Of a stretch of DNA of 64,000 bases, positions 1 to 11,654 are shown piece by piece (position 1 is the stretch's first letter; each line of letters opens with the position of its first letter). The translations under genes were made by a program, and so were the position numbers. The DNA is taken from the NCBI RefSeq assembly GCF_954871325.1, contig NC_088775.1, forward strand, positions 61,605,561 to 61,669,560, read 5' to 3'. Under the pieces are notes generated by a model that searched no databases, was not told where the DNA came from, and was given only the letters and a program-made list of their open reading frames with translations. The stretch comes from Gordionus sp. m RMFG-2023. Lineage: Eukaryota > Nematomorpha > Gordioida > Chordodea > Parachordodidae.

Positions 1-935
1 ATCGGCTAAATTATATGAAGGATAGGCCTTCATATAATTCACGTTCGCTTATTTTGGGCAGGTCTATGACAACGTGCAAGATAAGATCATATACCAGACA
101 ACAAGCTTAAATATTATAATATGGAATTATTTATCATATCTATTTCTCTGTAAAATTAGATAAAAATAAGGTGACTCAATTATGGAAATCTGATGGGTTG
201 GGAATTGAGATATTTTGAGCAACAATGACACTCAAAAGATTCAGAATTCTAATTCATACAATAAGATTTTATGACATATTAACAAGAGAAGAGAGAAAAA
301 TGGTAGACAATGCAACTCACATTAAATATTTTTCAAGAATTTGTTGATAACTGCTACAGATCTTATACAATATCAGAATATGCAACCCTAGATGAAATGC
401 TTCCAGCATTTCATGGTAAATGCCCATTCAGGCAATACATGCCAAATAAACCATCAAAATATGGCATAAAACTATACTCCTTATAAAAAAAACAAAATAT
501 TTTTGTCAAATATGTAAAATAAATATATGTTTAGAACACATTAATATTTTATGTAATATTTAGCATGTCAAATTTAGCATATTTCAATGTTCTATATTTT
601 TTATATATTAAAATGTATAAGGTAATATTTTTTTTATATTGAAGAATAAAGATCCATATTATGAATTATCATGATTATGTGATGGATAAGTTATTTTTTT
701 AATTTTATTTTAAATTTAAAAAAAGTAAGCTTTTTTAAAAAAATTTTGGCACAAATTATAATTATCCTCAACAAATATTTTATCAAGCTTAAGGTTAGAT
801 CTATCTTATATCCAAATATCCAAATATCAAATGAAAATAATGAATATAACTAGAGATATATATACATTTGAAATTGCGGTCTATTAAACCCCACCCGAGT
901 ACTAACGTCATCTTTTTCAACGAAGTATTGAAAAG
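1..935 (+). mobile_element. piggyBac transposon fragment, 3' part
   Basis: Translation of about 140-480 gives a degenerate piggyBac transposase: a stretch containing SELWKSDG, then ATMTLKRFRILIHTIRF, DILTREERKMVD, and CPFRQYMPNKPSKYGIK just after the position of the first catalytic Asp (DEM). These are standard piggyBac DDE landmarks. The reading is interrupted by stops and frame changes, so it is inactive. Noncoding sequence from 500 to 860 matches, in reverse, the piggyBac copy at 30920-33519, so both are one family. The right end reads AGTATTGAAAAG followed by TTAA (936-939), matching the other copy's AGTATTGAAGGG-TTAA. The 5' part lies outside the window. Confidence 0.8.
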
Positions 936-939
936 TTAA

Positions 940-2426
940 CTGTTTCATAAAATTCGATAGCCATTTTTGTTTTTAGTCTTATTTACATTTTTATTATTTT
1001 TTTAAATAAAGTATTATATTGATATTAAAATTTAAAAAATCCATTAAGTATGACCAATATGATGTCCTGGGGCAATATACAAGCAGGCAGCCCATACATA
1101 TACGTTTATTATTAGGACGCTATATTGTAAAATAAACATATTTTAAAATTTTATATACAAACTACTTTAAAATAAGACCTATTGTTTTTATTGTATTCCA
1201 TTTTAAATTTCCTGATGCGATAATTTGTCCTGTCGCTGTTATGAGATCTATTATCGATATTACAGTGTTGTGCAGATTTGATGGAAAAAATTTTCATAAT
1301 TTTTAATTTGCAAATAAAATTATTTGAGTTACAAAATATCTACAATAACATTTTATATTCTTATCAATTCTTACAAATTAAATTATTTTATTTACAAACG
1401 AATTAAAAAATGGAAATGTTTCAATTAAATCTGCACATCTATTTGATTAATGGGCAGCCATCTCTTTTCCTGAATTGTGTGATAAAAGATTTTTTTTATT
1501 ACAGTGGCTAACCACCAAAAATCGTCATAAATACATATGACCGGTCTTTAGGACCAAGGTCTGAACTAGTCTTTTTTTCTAAACATGTGTATGACGATTT
1601 TTGATCCACACCCACAGTACTAAAAAAGAAAGAAATTACTGATGAGATATATTTCCTTTTTACATCCCCAGGGAGACCATTGCATCCTTCTTTTATCCTA
1701 CAAGTGACATCAAGTAATAACGGTAGTAGATCCACAATAGCAACAGAATATGTCTACAAATTATAGCCTCAGGAAATTCTAGTTTTTATAATAGTTTGTA
1801 GATAAAATTTTAAAATGTGTTCATTTTACAAATAGGGTCCTAATAGTTACCTATCATATCTGCATGGGCTGCCTGTTACATATCGCCCCAGAACATCTTA
1901 TACTTAATAGATTTTTTAATTTTAATACCAATACAATTCATATTTTTAATAAATATATTATAATGATTATCAAATATAACGCCCTATATTATTTATTTTT
2001 CTTTATAAAAATTTAAATAAAATTAAAAAAACAAAATGGCTATAGAGAATTTTGATTAAATAGTTTAATATAAAGGTAATAAACATTTATAAACGCCCCA
2101 AAAAATCCCTTCTCAGCACTGTTAATTTTGTATTCACTGGAAATTAGATTTGGTATCTATTAATTTTTTTTTGATCTTCCAAATGTAAAATTTTAAGAGC
2201 TATAAAATGATATATAATTTGTAACTCTATCTTAAGTATTTTTTTAAAAAGAGATTTAATGAAATCACGCATTGCGCGATTTACTTTGAAAGCGTATATC
2301 TTTGTATCTGGCTGAGCTAACGCTCTATAATTTTGATTTTATTAACATTTATAAGTAACATGCCAAGTTTCATTTATTTATGAGATGATCGTCCGAAACA
2401 CTGGTTGATTTTTAATGGAATGACCC
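940..2426. mobile_element. Fold-back (palindromic) derivative of the DDE transposon family, copy A
   Basis: Two long inverted arms meet near position 1590. The right arm ends GGAATGACCC (about 2417-2426), the inverse of the GGGTCATTCC terminus of the related full element at 15935. The left arm is cut at the piggyBac TTAA at 936-939. Near the centre both arms carry pieces of the transposase 3' end (CACTGTGGTT/AACCACCAAAAATCGTCAT-like segments), facing each other. There is no usable open frame; short open stretches such as 1508-1735 come from the transposase tail. It shares its centre with the copy at 47049-48962 and is non-autonomous. Confidence 0.75.
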
Positions 2427-2601
2427 CTCTTTATTTTTAAGTTATTTAGAGGAAGCTATATATGTGGCTAAATAGATTACTCTTTAGAAATAAAACAAAT
2501 TAGAACACGGCCTTAGGACTGAAAATGAATAAGTATTAAATTTTATGTTTGCTTAAAATATATTAGAGAAATAAGGGGATTCAATAAAATTTCCTCGTAT
2601 A

Positions 2602-3160
2602 CCTGATTATTTTCAACTTTAGAGGGTGTCTTATTATCATTGCCCAATTTGTAGTGTGGTTTTTTTGTTCTAGGAAAAGTGTTAACACTAAAAAGCTCCT
2701 CATTGTCATTAATTTTATTTAAATCTGGAGTAGTAGGTAATTTAACTTCACCATGTTCAGAGTAGAGTGGGAAGGAAGCAAAGGATGAACGTATGCTTTG
2801 AAGAGAATTTGATAGAGGTGAGGATATACTTCTAGTTTTAACCAAATTACTATTTACATTAGGTTCAATTTGAATAATATGAAAACTATTTTTGTCCTGA
2901 ACATATTTTATCTTATCATGGGGAACGTGATTTGAATGATCGGGAAATATGTGAATGTTAGAAATCGAGTTTTTAAACGTGTTTTCAATCCCAGTGTCAG
3001 TGTTTGGTGTAACTTTCAAAAGAGGTGATAGTATGCTTGGGGCTGATTGATTTTGTGCTTGTATCTCTCTTTCTAAAGCTATAAAGTCTTTTATTTCCTC
3101 CTGCTCTTGTATATCGATAAGGAGTGATGATGAATCATTTATAACTTGAATTATTTTCAA
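2602..3160 (-). CDS. Possible host exon, Ser/Pro/Asn-rich protein of unknown function
   Basis: An open frame of 205 codons begins at an ATG at 3160 and runs to a stop at 2543. A good splice donor (AATCAG then GTATAC) lies at about 2602, so the true exon may stop there and splice to something further left. The protein starts MKIIQVINDSSS and has an acidic stretch (DIQEQEEIKDF), then low-complexity Ser/Pro/Asn sequence with possible phosphorylation runs (SISSPLSNSLQSIRSS). I see no domain, signal peptide or membrane segment. Its base composition is less AT-rich than the surroundings, and no inverted repeats frame it, which favours a host exon. I do not recognise it. A transposon-derived frame is possible. 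Confidence 0.4.
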
Positions 3161-3169
3161 AATTTAAGA

Positions 3170-3679
3170 AACATTTTTCAATAAACACTAAATAATGTAA
3201 ATATTAAAGTATGGTAAATAATGAGTCTAGGTTTTTTTTTTCATTGGTAAGAAATATCGATTGTAATAATAAAATTTCAAGAATTTAATATTATATAATA
3301 AATTCCCCATTTTATATACAAATGGTTGAGCTTATCATTTTATATAAGTAAAGATTAGATCTTTAAAAATATTGATGATAATCATTTAAAAATTTACAGC
3401 TTTAACTTTTAATAATAAGGTGTCAAAGATTATAAATTTTAAATCTGTAGAATAAAATGTATACCATGAAGATGATTTATGAAGAGGACTATAGAAAATA
3501 TAATTTATCTATCTAAAATAAATAAAATATAATTGTTTGAATTTTAGTTTTACAATAAGGTCCACCTTTAAAACCCTATCCTTTTTTCAATAATATGATA
3601 CATTTTATTTTCGACAGATTCATTTTTATAAAAAAAAATTGTTTATCTTTTATCATGTTTTTATAACATGGGTGAGCCG
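3170..3679. other. AT-rich spacer, nothing recognised
   Basis: No open frame of note, no repeat pair and no RNA gene signature were seen between the possible exon and the start of the hAT element at 3680. Confidence 0.5.
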
Positions 3680-3843
3680 CAGAGTTGTTAAAGTGTAGCG
3701 CGCTACTTAAAGCGCTATCTTTTTTGGTAGCTATAGTTAATAGCTGCTACTTTTTTTGTAATCTTTAATTTTTTAGCGCGCTACTTAGCTACTTTTAAAA
3801 AATATAATGAAGGTAAGTATAAACATGAAACTTTAAATATAAT

Positions 3844-4190
3844 TGTTGTATATTATAATATTTTTTTTTATATTTGTAATGTCAATCATTTTAACTTAGA
3901 TTTTTGTGATATTTTTTTTTTATCGTTTTTGATGAAAAATGATTTTTTTTATTACTCATTAATTTTTTTTTATGAAAAACTTATTGAAATGGATTAATTT
4001 TTTTTTATGAATATTAAAGAAATAAAAGTGTATAAAAAACCCATACGTTTCTTTACGATTTTTGTAATTTGAATAAGTTATTTCTATATTTAGAACTTTG
4101 CCAGTTTGGATTGTCTGCTCAATTTTGATAGTTATTTTTATTTAGTTTGTCATTTCTATTTCTGTTTTTTTAATTTCGTCTTTTTTGACA
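3844..4190 (+). repeat. 5' LTR of the Ty3/gypsy element
   Basis: Starts TGTTG and ends TTTTTTGACA, giving the usual TG...CA ends. It matches 10321-10644 along its length, with differences mostly in homopolymer runs. Confidence 0.85.
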
Positions 4191-4445
4191 GTTGTTGACC
4201 GTGACTACAGGATAGTCTTGATACCAAAGTTATTCGTTATTATAAGGTAAAAACAATATTTTTATTTTATATTTTGTATCTCTCCTCAGGACACAACGCA
4301 ATCACATTTTTGTTAAAATTTTTTTAGAAATTTAATTAATTTAAAAAAAAAGAAGAAAAAAACGTATTTTTAAATATTCTAAAATTACTTATTTACCACG
4401 GCCGATTTAAAGTAATATAAATTTTTGAGATAATGAGATGGGCTT

Positions 4446-5240
4446 ATGTTTAATTTTGATATTGAGCCTAGCTTATTTAACAAAATTTCGGGGTATCGTA
4501 TTACTTATCAAAATTTGTATAAAATGGTTGATAAATTTGATGTAAATAATTTGTTAGTGACAATATTATTATTGGTCATAATATATGGGTTGTCTATAAT
4601 ATTAAGATTTTTAATCGGAAAATGTACCTTGGTTGTAACCAAGGTATATGGTAATTGGAAAAAAGACACTCCAGTGTCGGCTGATTGTTGGGAAGAAATT
4701 TCGGTCTTGGAAAGTATTTTAAATGTGGTTTTAAATGAAATCAAGAACGGCAGACCAGAAATAGTAGAAACTTTGGAATGTAATAACGATGATCGTTTGG
4801 ATATTGTGGAGAGATCTGTAGTTATCCTCCAAGAATTGAAAGAAATAAAAGAAGTGATTAAGATTATATATCAAGATATAAATAAATTGGTTATTGCGAA
4901 TAGTAATGGTAATAAAGGCCAAATATGTGGTCCGACATGGTCAAATGGAAAAAATATCTCCGTTGAAAAAAATGGTTTTTCTGGTAATAAGAAAATCTTA
5001 GAAGATTTGAAATGTACCCGCTGAGGGTATAGGGGCCACAAGGTAGAGACCTGTGTGGTCAAGGTTTTCGTGGGGTCTTTCCGTTAAAGAAATTGACATT
5101 AGAAAATTCTAATGTTAGAAAAATTTCTGGTACCAACACGAATAAATGTGAGGTTTTACGATCAAATTATGGTAAATCCCGTTTGTGCTTTAAATGTAAC
5201 AAACTGGGACATGTAGCCATAAATTGTACCAAAAATTGAC
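4446..5240 (+). pseudogene. gag-like region of the Ty3/gypsy fossil
   Basis: The first part encodes a protein with one strong hydrophobic segment (LLVTILLLVIIYGLSIIL) and an acidic, possibly coiled region. Near 5185-5235 lies a zinc knuckle of CCHC type (CFKCNKLGHVAINC), the typical nucleic-acid-binding motif of retrotransposon Gag. The membrane-like segment near the N-terminus is unusual for Gag. The copy is a broken fossil. Confidence 0.7.
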
Positions 5241-5639
5241 TATATGATTGCAGGTGAGGTGTAATCATATAGTAAGTAGGAGATCGGGAGGTAGAAATAA
5301 TAATGAAGTAAATAACCATGCTGAAATGAGATATGATTCTCGTAAAAGCCGTGGTTTTAACAGAAATTTTTTTTATCCTGATGATAAACATAAAAATAAT
5401 GAAGATTCTAATAATTTTAAATGGGAGAAATATTCTTAAGGGTATTGTTAAATATTCCGATAAAAGGGATGTTAATACTTTCAGATGGGAAAAATATCCC
5501 AGTTATATTGTAAAAAAATATATGAATATTGTTAATGAACCACTAAACTCCGAGTTGAATTTATGTTCAAATGGGAATTCTCATGAAACTGATGTTTCAA
5601 ATGAGATTAATATTGATCAGTCAATTAAAACATATGAGA

Positions 5640-8470
5640 TTTTAATGACTGAGAGATTAGTCGAACCTTGTCCTTGTCCAAGAGTTATTGTAAGAGTTGA
5701 CTCGAGGGACATCGACATGTTGTTCAACACAGGGGCTAGCATATCTATAATGTCTAGAAGAAATTATTATAAGCATTGGCCTGGGGGTAAACTTGAAAAA
5801 GAATCTATGTGTAGACAATTTGATGGGTCTGAAATTGTAATTTTGGGAAAAACTAAGTTGGGATTAATTATCCATGATACCACGTTTTCCCTAGATTTAT
5901 GGGTAGTAAAGAAAGATGTGGAAACCATCATGGGGTGGGATTGGATTGTTCAGTTAGGTCCTTTCAATAATTATTGGAATATTTTTGCCATACATAAGGG
6001 TTCGGCCTTAAATGAGACTAAAAACAAAAATATTGCTAATAGTGCTCGAGAAAAAATTTATGAAATAGAAGGGAAGGAATTAACCGTAAAAGAAGAGAAT
6101 TCAACCCTTAATTCTGATAGATATGTAAATTCCACGGAATTAATGGTTAAGGACAATATTAGCATTAATGAAAACACAATGGTTGCTATTGATATTCATG
6201 AATTACATAAAATGCGTGAAAATATATCTCTTTTAATGAAGAAATATGAAATAATTTTCGAAGAAAAGTTAGGATGTCTTAATGATTATCAGGTGGATGT
6301 AAAATTAAGGGAGGGATTTTCACCTATTTTTTAGCGTGTCGACGAGTTCCTTTTGAATGGAAAAAGGAAAAAAGTTGGATCAATGGGTTAAAGATGACAT
6401 TATTGTTCCAGTGGAATATAGTGTATAGGCAACCCCGTTGGTACCGGTTAAGAAGTCAAATGGTAAATTGAGGCTCTGTGCTGATTTCAGAGTAACCTTA
6501 AATCGATGGGTAGCAGAGGTTAAATATCCGTTACCTCGAATTGAGGAAATTTTGGCTCAGTTAAAGGGAGCAAAATATTTTTCAAAGGTTGATTTTTCGT
6601 CAGCCTATCTACAATTACCTTTGAGGGAGGAAATTCGTAAATTATTGACGATAACGACTCATAAAGGGTTGTTCGCTTTTTGTAGATTACCATTTGGGTT
6701 GAGTGTGTCGGCCCCTATTTTTCAGCGTACCATGGCGTCCGTTTTCCAAGGACTAGAGGGGGTATTTTATTATATGGATGACGTACTGATTACAGGGATG
6801 ACGCCTGAACAGCATAACCGACGTTTGAAGGAAGTTTTTAAGAGAATTCATGGTAAAGGTTTGAGAGCCAGTAAGGAGAAAAGCATTTTGGGCGTTTTGA
6901 AGAATATATTAAATTTGAAGCAGCCCAATAGTAAGGCTGAGGTGCAGTCCTTTTTGGGTATGGTAAATTACTACCATCGTTTTATCGAGGATTTTGCGAA
7001 GGTAGCTGCTCCGTTATATGAGTTATTAAAAAAGGGTGTTCATTTTGATTGGAAAGTGGAACAACAAGAAGCGTTTGAAATTTTAAAGGGAAAAATTGAG
7101 GAAGAGCCAATTTTAGTATGTTTCAACAATGATTTAGAAATCATATTAGCTATTGATGCATCTAACAAAGATGTTGGAGGAGCCTTATTACATTTAATTG
7201 ATGGTGTGGAAAGACCCATCCTTTTTTTCTCGCGAGTTTTTAGGGATGTAGAAACGAGATATTCTGTGATTGAACAGGAGGCCTTGGCCGTGATTTTCGG
7301 TTTGACAAAATGTCGTGAATATTTGATTGGTAAAAAATTTGTAATTTTACCGATCACAAACCTTAATCCACTTATTCCGAAAGGATAATAGGGAGTTGAT
7401 GTTATCTCCTCGGTTGCAGCGTTGGTTATTATTAGTGGGCAGTTTTAACGTGGAGGTTAGATATCGTCGAGGCAAAGAGAATCATTTGCCTGATATTTTG
7501 TCTAGGTTAGGTTCTGGCTGTGCAGATCCGGAAATAAGTGATAGGATAAGTATTGATAGAGAGAAGGCTTTAGTGCGTACTCTGTCGTATATTTTAAAAG
7601 GGGGTCCTACCAATTGGGAGGATTTGAAAACAAATACTGTGAACGACAAAGATCTAAGTCAAGTAAAATTGAGTTTAAAAGGAGAATAACCTTGAAAAAC
7701 AAATGATTCCTATAAAAAAATACAAAAAGAATTGTCTATTGTTGATGATTGTATTATGAGGGGAAACAGGGCGGTAATTAATTATAAATTACGGAGCAAA
7801 TTTTTGAATTTATTGCATGCCGGACATCAAGGTCCAGACAAGATGAAATCTTGGGCTCGGGAATATGTATGGTGGCCTGGTATGGGCAATGATATTGAAC
7901 GGATTACCAGGAAATGCGTTCCTTGCAATACCTGTGCTCCTATGCCCTGTAAAGAGGTAGGGCAAGTTTGGCCTAGAACAAAGAAACCCTGGGAACGTAT
8001 CCACATTGATTTCTTTGACCTTGATAAAAAATCATATTTTTTAGTGGTAGATTCCTTTTCCAAGTGGATAGAATATGCAGAAATGCATGGTTATACCACT
8101 AAAGTAGTTATCAAAAAATTAAGGGAATTATATGCCCGATTTGGTTTTCCCGACACGATAGTGTCTGATGGGGGTCCCGCCTTCGTCAGTGAGGAGTTCA
8201 AACATTTTTGTGCTGAGTCACAGACCCAGCATATTCTTACGCCGCCATATCATCCCAGCTCGAATGGACAAGCTGAGAGGATGGTAGCAATTGTTAAAAA
8301 TTGGATTACGAAGGCTGGTAATCGTAAGGAGGAGGCTTACATGTCTCAATTATATTACTTTAATTCTCGCAATCGAGAGGGGGTTACGCCTGTAGAGTTA
8401 TTTTTAGGTAGGCGAACACGGGGTCCTTTAGATTGCCAAAGGGGAAAATTATTAACTCAGTGGGAGTAAA
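5640..8470 (+). pseudogene. pol region of the Ty3/gypsy fossil (PR, RT, RNase H, INT)
   Basis: Parts in order: a retropepsin-like aspartic protease (about 5690-5960); reverse transcriptase with FSKVDFSSAYLQLPL and the YMDDV active-site motif (about 6430-6900); RNase H region beginning near the LAIDASNKDVGGALL motif (about 7130-7480), including YRRGKENHLPDILSR; integrase with a HHCC zinc-binding domain (HAGHQG ... CVPCNTC) and a DDE core (VVDSFSKW, VSDGGPAF, HPSSNGQAE) at about 7780-8470. The domain order and motifs place it in Ty3/gypsy. Integrase wording resembles K02A2.6-like animal elements, from memory. The region is broken. Confidence 0.88.
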
Positions 8471-10320
8471 ATTAGGGGTAAAGTTTTCAGTGGGCCAGAA
8501 GGTTTGGACTAGATTGTTTGACAATCGGGGAAAGAGGTCGGGTAGTAGTAAACCGAGGTTCAAAATTAAGTGAAATTTTGTTAATAACCGGGGTTACTGT
8601 GAACCGTCATCACGATCATCTAAAATTGGGATAAAATAAGAAGGGCAAATAATATGAGAAGATATACTCGATTTTTTTTTGTTCTGATTTATCTTAAAAG
8701 TAATATTTAAACGGTTTATATCGGGTCAATATTCAAAATATTTGGTCATATTTTTTATGTTGTTCAATTTATAAAGGTTTTGATGGTCAATTTCGGTGTA
8801 ATTTATGGTTCAAATTAGACAAGGGTTAAAAAATTGTTTGGTATGAGCTTGTAAAAAAGAAAAGAAACAAATTTTTGAATGATAAATCCTTTTTTTCAAA
8901 TGAATAGAAAAGTTTTTCATGGTATTAAAAAGTTTTGTTTGCTTAATGTTATTAAAAATTGTTTATCGTGCGTAATCTGTTTTTATAACCAGATGACTGT
9001 TTTAATGAATAGGAAAATTTTTATGGCATTAGTAAAGGTTGGTGGATAAATTTTTGTTTTAAAAATTTTTTTTTGTCTGGCCAGTTGCCAGGGTATATGG
9101 TCCTTTAAAAAAAAAAATTTTTTTTTGAAATTGCCATTATGTTTATAAGTCAATTAGAGAAGACATGAATAAGGATTGGGGGATCGCCTGATAGACCTAA
9201 TATTTGAATAGAAAAGTTTTATTTTTGTGTTAGTAAAAAAGTTTTTGTTTGGTCATGTTTATATTTTGATTATTCACATTGATAAAAAGTTTTTTTTTTT
9301 CAATGTGTCTGCCAGTTGTTATTTTTTTTATGTGGTTTTATGTTGTAGCCAGAAAAAGTATATATTTGTTGGAAAGAAAATACAGTATCAATTTAGTAAA
9401 TGACTTTTTATCATGGTGCTTCATAATATATATATTGAAAAGAGAATCTTGAACATTTGGTAAAAAAATTTATTTTTGTTAAATATTTTGTTATCCCAGC
9501 CCTTCTGTTGTATATTTTTTTTTCCCCTAACTTATTTTTATTGGAAATTGCCTCTAATTTTGTAATTAATGTTAAGGAATGAATACTGACCTGGGGATTC
9601 ACATGACTGGGTTAGATGTTTTTATGGATAAAATATTTTTTGAGGCATAAGTATCATTAATTTTTTTTACGGTCACTTATGATAATTTATTCTCTTTTAT
9701 ATTTTTTTCGTTTGTGTTTCACTTATGTATTTTAATAATTTTAAAAAAAATATATAAAATAATAACAATTTAAATAAATTGCCAAAATCAGATATGAAAC
9801 GTATTCCCCATTATCAGACTCTTGTCAAAAGTTAATTATCAAGCCAATGCTCATGGAAGTTTATCGTTTACTCAACCTTTCGGAGCAATGACAACCAAGC
9901 CCCGATTACGATGTATGACGTCAATGTAGACGAATAGAGATCAAATCCCTTTACGATATGAATATGATATGGTATGAGAATTCGTATTAGCCAATTACCG
10001 TTCTAACAATTTACACGAAGATGTCCATATAGCATAGCTTTGTAGACTATGAAGATTCATTATTCTCTTAATATCAGTAATAATCAAGAAGCGCAATTAT
10101 ATAAATAAGGAGTAAAACAACGGGATATCAGATATTCTTCCTATGAACATGATATAAAAAAAAATTCTCTTATTATAATAATCCACAAAGTTCCGCGATA
10201 CTTACATCCGATAATTCTAATTATATATCGCGAGATTTTACATGATTTATTACATCGAAAATTTTGTGAAAGTATGCAATTATTTTTTTTAAATGTACAT
10301 GCCATTGGCCCATAAAAAGG
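8471..10320 (+). other. 3' internal noncoding part of the Ty3/gypsy fossil
   Basis: About 1.85 kb between the end of the integrase region and the 3' LTR has no convincing frame and no envelope-like features. From 8880 to 9310 a loose, degenerate phrase (AATAGAAAAGTTTT ... TTAGTAAAAAAGTTT) recurs about three times, suggesting old tandem duplication. Confidence 0.6.
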
Positions 10321-10644
10321 TGGCATTAAATTATAATATTTTTTTTATATTTGTTAGATTTTTGTGATATTTTTTTTTATCGTTTTTGATGAAAAATGTT
10401 TTTTATTACTCATTAATTTTTTTTTATGAAAAAATTATTGAAATGGATTAATTTTTTTTATGAATATTAAAGAAATAAAAGTGTATAAAAAACCCATACG
10501 TTTCTTTGCAATTTTTGTAATTTGAATAAGTTATTTCTATATTTAGATCTTTGCCAGTTTGGATTGTCTGCTCAATTTTGATAGTTATTTTTATTTAGTT
10601 TGTCATTTCTATTTCTGTTTTTTTTAATTTCGTCTTTTTTGACA
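10321..10644 (+). repeat. 3' LTR of the Ty3/gypsy element
   Basis: Starts TGGCATT directly after AAAAAGG, ends TTTTTTGACA, and is followed by the ATAAT target duplication. It is about 20 bp shorter than the 5' copy. Confidence 0.85.
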
Positions 10645-10735
10645 ATAATATCATAATTAATTATAATTTTTATGATTTATTATTTATATATTCTCATTTG
10701 TATTATAAACCTAAATCACGTGTTAATAATTTAAA

Positions 10736-11395
10736 ATGTCATCGCCTATGGATATCCAAATCGTTGAAAGCGATTCAGACAATGATATTAATGAAATGGA
10801 AGATACCAGGGAAGAAAATTTTTTTAATAGCTATAATACAAATTTCCCATTCCCTAGATTTGAAAATTTTTTTAAAATAAATATAAAAACCAAAACTGGC
10901 TTCAAATTTATTTGTTTAAAATGTAAAAAAAAATATTTCCTCTTATCAATCCAGTAGCTATAACCTCAAGAAACACCTAAAGGTAAATTGTCATTTTTAC
11001 ATTCTAATAGTATTTATTTTATAAGACTGTTCATGCCAATAGTTTTAAGGAAATGGAGAAACATCTAAATAATTCTGATATAGGCAACTCTACATCCAAA
11101 AAGACGAATTTCAAACCAAATTATTAATAATACAAATTCCAATATTTCTCAAAAATTGGCTGATAAAGTTATTGTTGATTTTATAATTGATACAGCTCAG
11201 TCAATGCCCTTGGTTGATAATCCATAATTTACCATGATGATTAAAACTCTATCCCTTGGTACAATTTTATGTCACCAGACATAATGAATAAAATAGCAAA
11301 CTTTAAAGTGATAAAAGATGCTCTAATATTAGAGTTAACAGAGATATCATATATATGTATCACGGCAGATAGTTGGACACATAACAGAAGGTAAA
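10736..11395 (+). pseudogene. hAT transposase N-terminal remnant (BED finger and part of the core)
   Basis: The frame opens MSSPMDIQIVESDSDND, an acidic N-terminus. A BED-type zinc-finger start follows: CLKCKKKY at the end of the open frame, then SSYNLKKHLK in another frame. Downstream fragments include SMPLVDNP and, near 11360-11392, CITADSWTHNRR, the conserved region holding the first catalytic Asp of hAT transposases. The rest of the transposase, including the C-terminal dimerisation domain, is deleted before the right end at 11646. Frame changes and stops make it inactive. Confidence 0.7.
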
Positions 11396-11654
11396 AACTT
11401 ATAAAATGCAACAAATTACTATAAATATTTATTTTTATTATATAAATTTTTTTATAATCAAAATTAACTATATTTTAATATATAAATGTAAATTTTTATA
11501 TATTTACTATTCAATAACATTATAAGCCAAAAATAAAACAAATTTGTTTCTAAATTTTTTTTATAAAAAGTAACTAAAGCTACTTTTTTTGACAAATAGC
11601 GATAGCGTTAGCGCACTACTTTTAAAAGTAGTGTTTAAAAATTCTGGTGAGCTG

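Larger units (their letters stand above)
3844..10644 (+). mobile_element. Ty3/gypsy (Metaviridae) LTR retrotransposon, broken copy
   Basis: A 6.8-kb element with two similar LTRs (3844-4190 and 10321-10644) and a 5-bp target duplication ATAAT on each side (3839-3843 and 10645-10649). The order of parts is gag-like region, protease, reverse transcriptase, RNase H, integrase, which is the Ty3/gypsy order. A purine-rich AAAAAGG immediately precedes the 3' LTR, as expected for a polypurine tract. I could not assign the primer binding site. The copy carries several breaks and cannot be active. The LTRs differ mainly in length of T-runs, plus an ~18-bp indel and scattered substitutions, so the insertion is moderately recent. 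It sits inside a hAT element. Confidence 0.9.
3680..11646 (+). mobile_element. hAT transposon remnant hosting a Ty3/gypsy insertion
   Basis: The left end reads CAGAGTTGTTAAAGTGTAG, and the right end is the inverse of CAGAATTTTTAAACACTAC. Both are followed by GTAGCGCGCTAC-type subterminal sequence. The flanking 8-bp TSD is GTGAGCCG (3672-3679) against GTGAGCTG (11647-11654), 7 of 8 identical. Removing the nested LTR retrotransposon (3844-10644) leaves about 1.15 kb, so this is an internally deleted hAT. It belongs to the same TIR family as the hAT at 15255-20325 and the end at 49193. Confidence 0.85.

Noticed and set aside
1640-1660. CTGATGAG-like hammerhead ribozyme core
   Set aside because: It lies in the transposase-tail segment of the fold-back element and matches the same coding text in the other copies; no GAAA arm or stems were found.
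7040-8063. Several minus-strand open frames
   Set aside because: They are antisense to the reverse transcriptase and integrase regions of the Ty3/gypsy fossil.
8471-10320. Envelope gene in the Ty3/gypsy element
   Set aside because: No long frame, signal peptide or membrane-anchor pattern is visible; the stretch is T-rich and noncoding.
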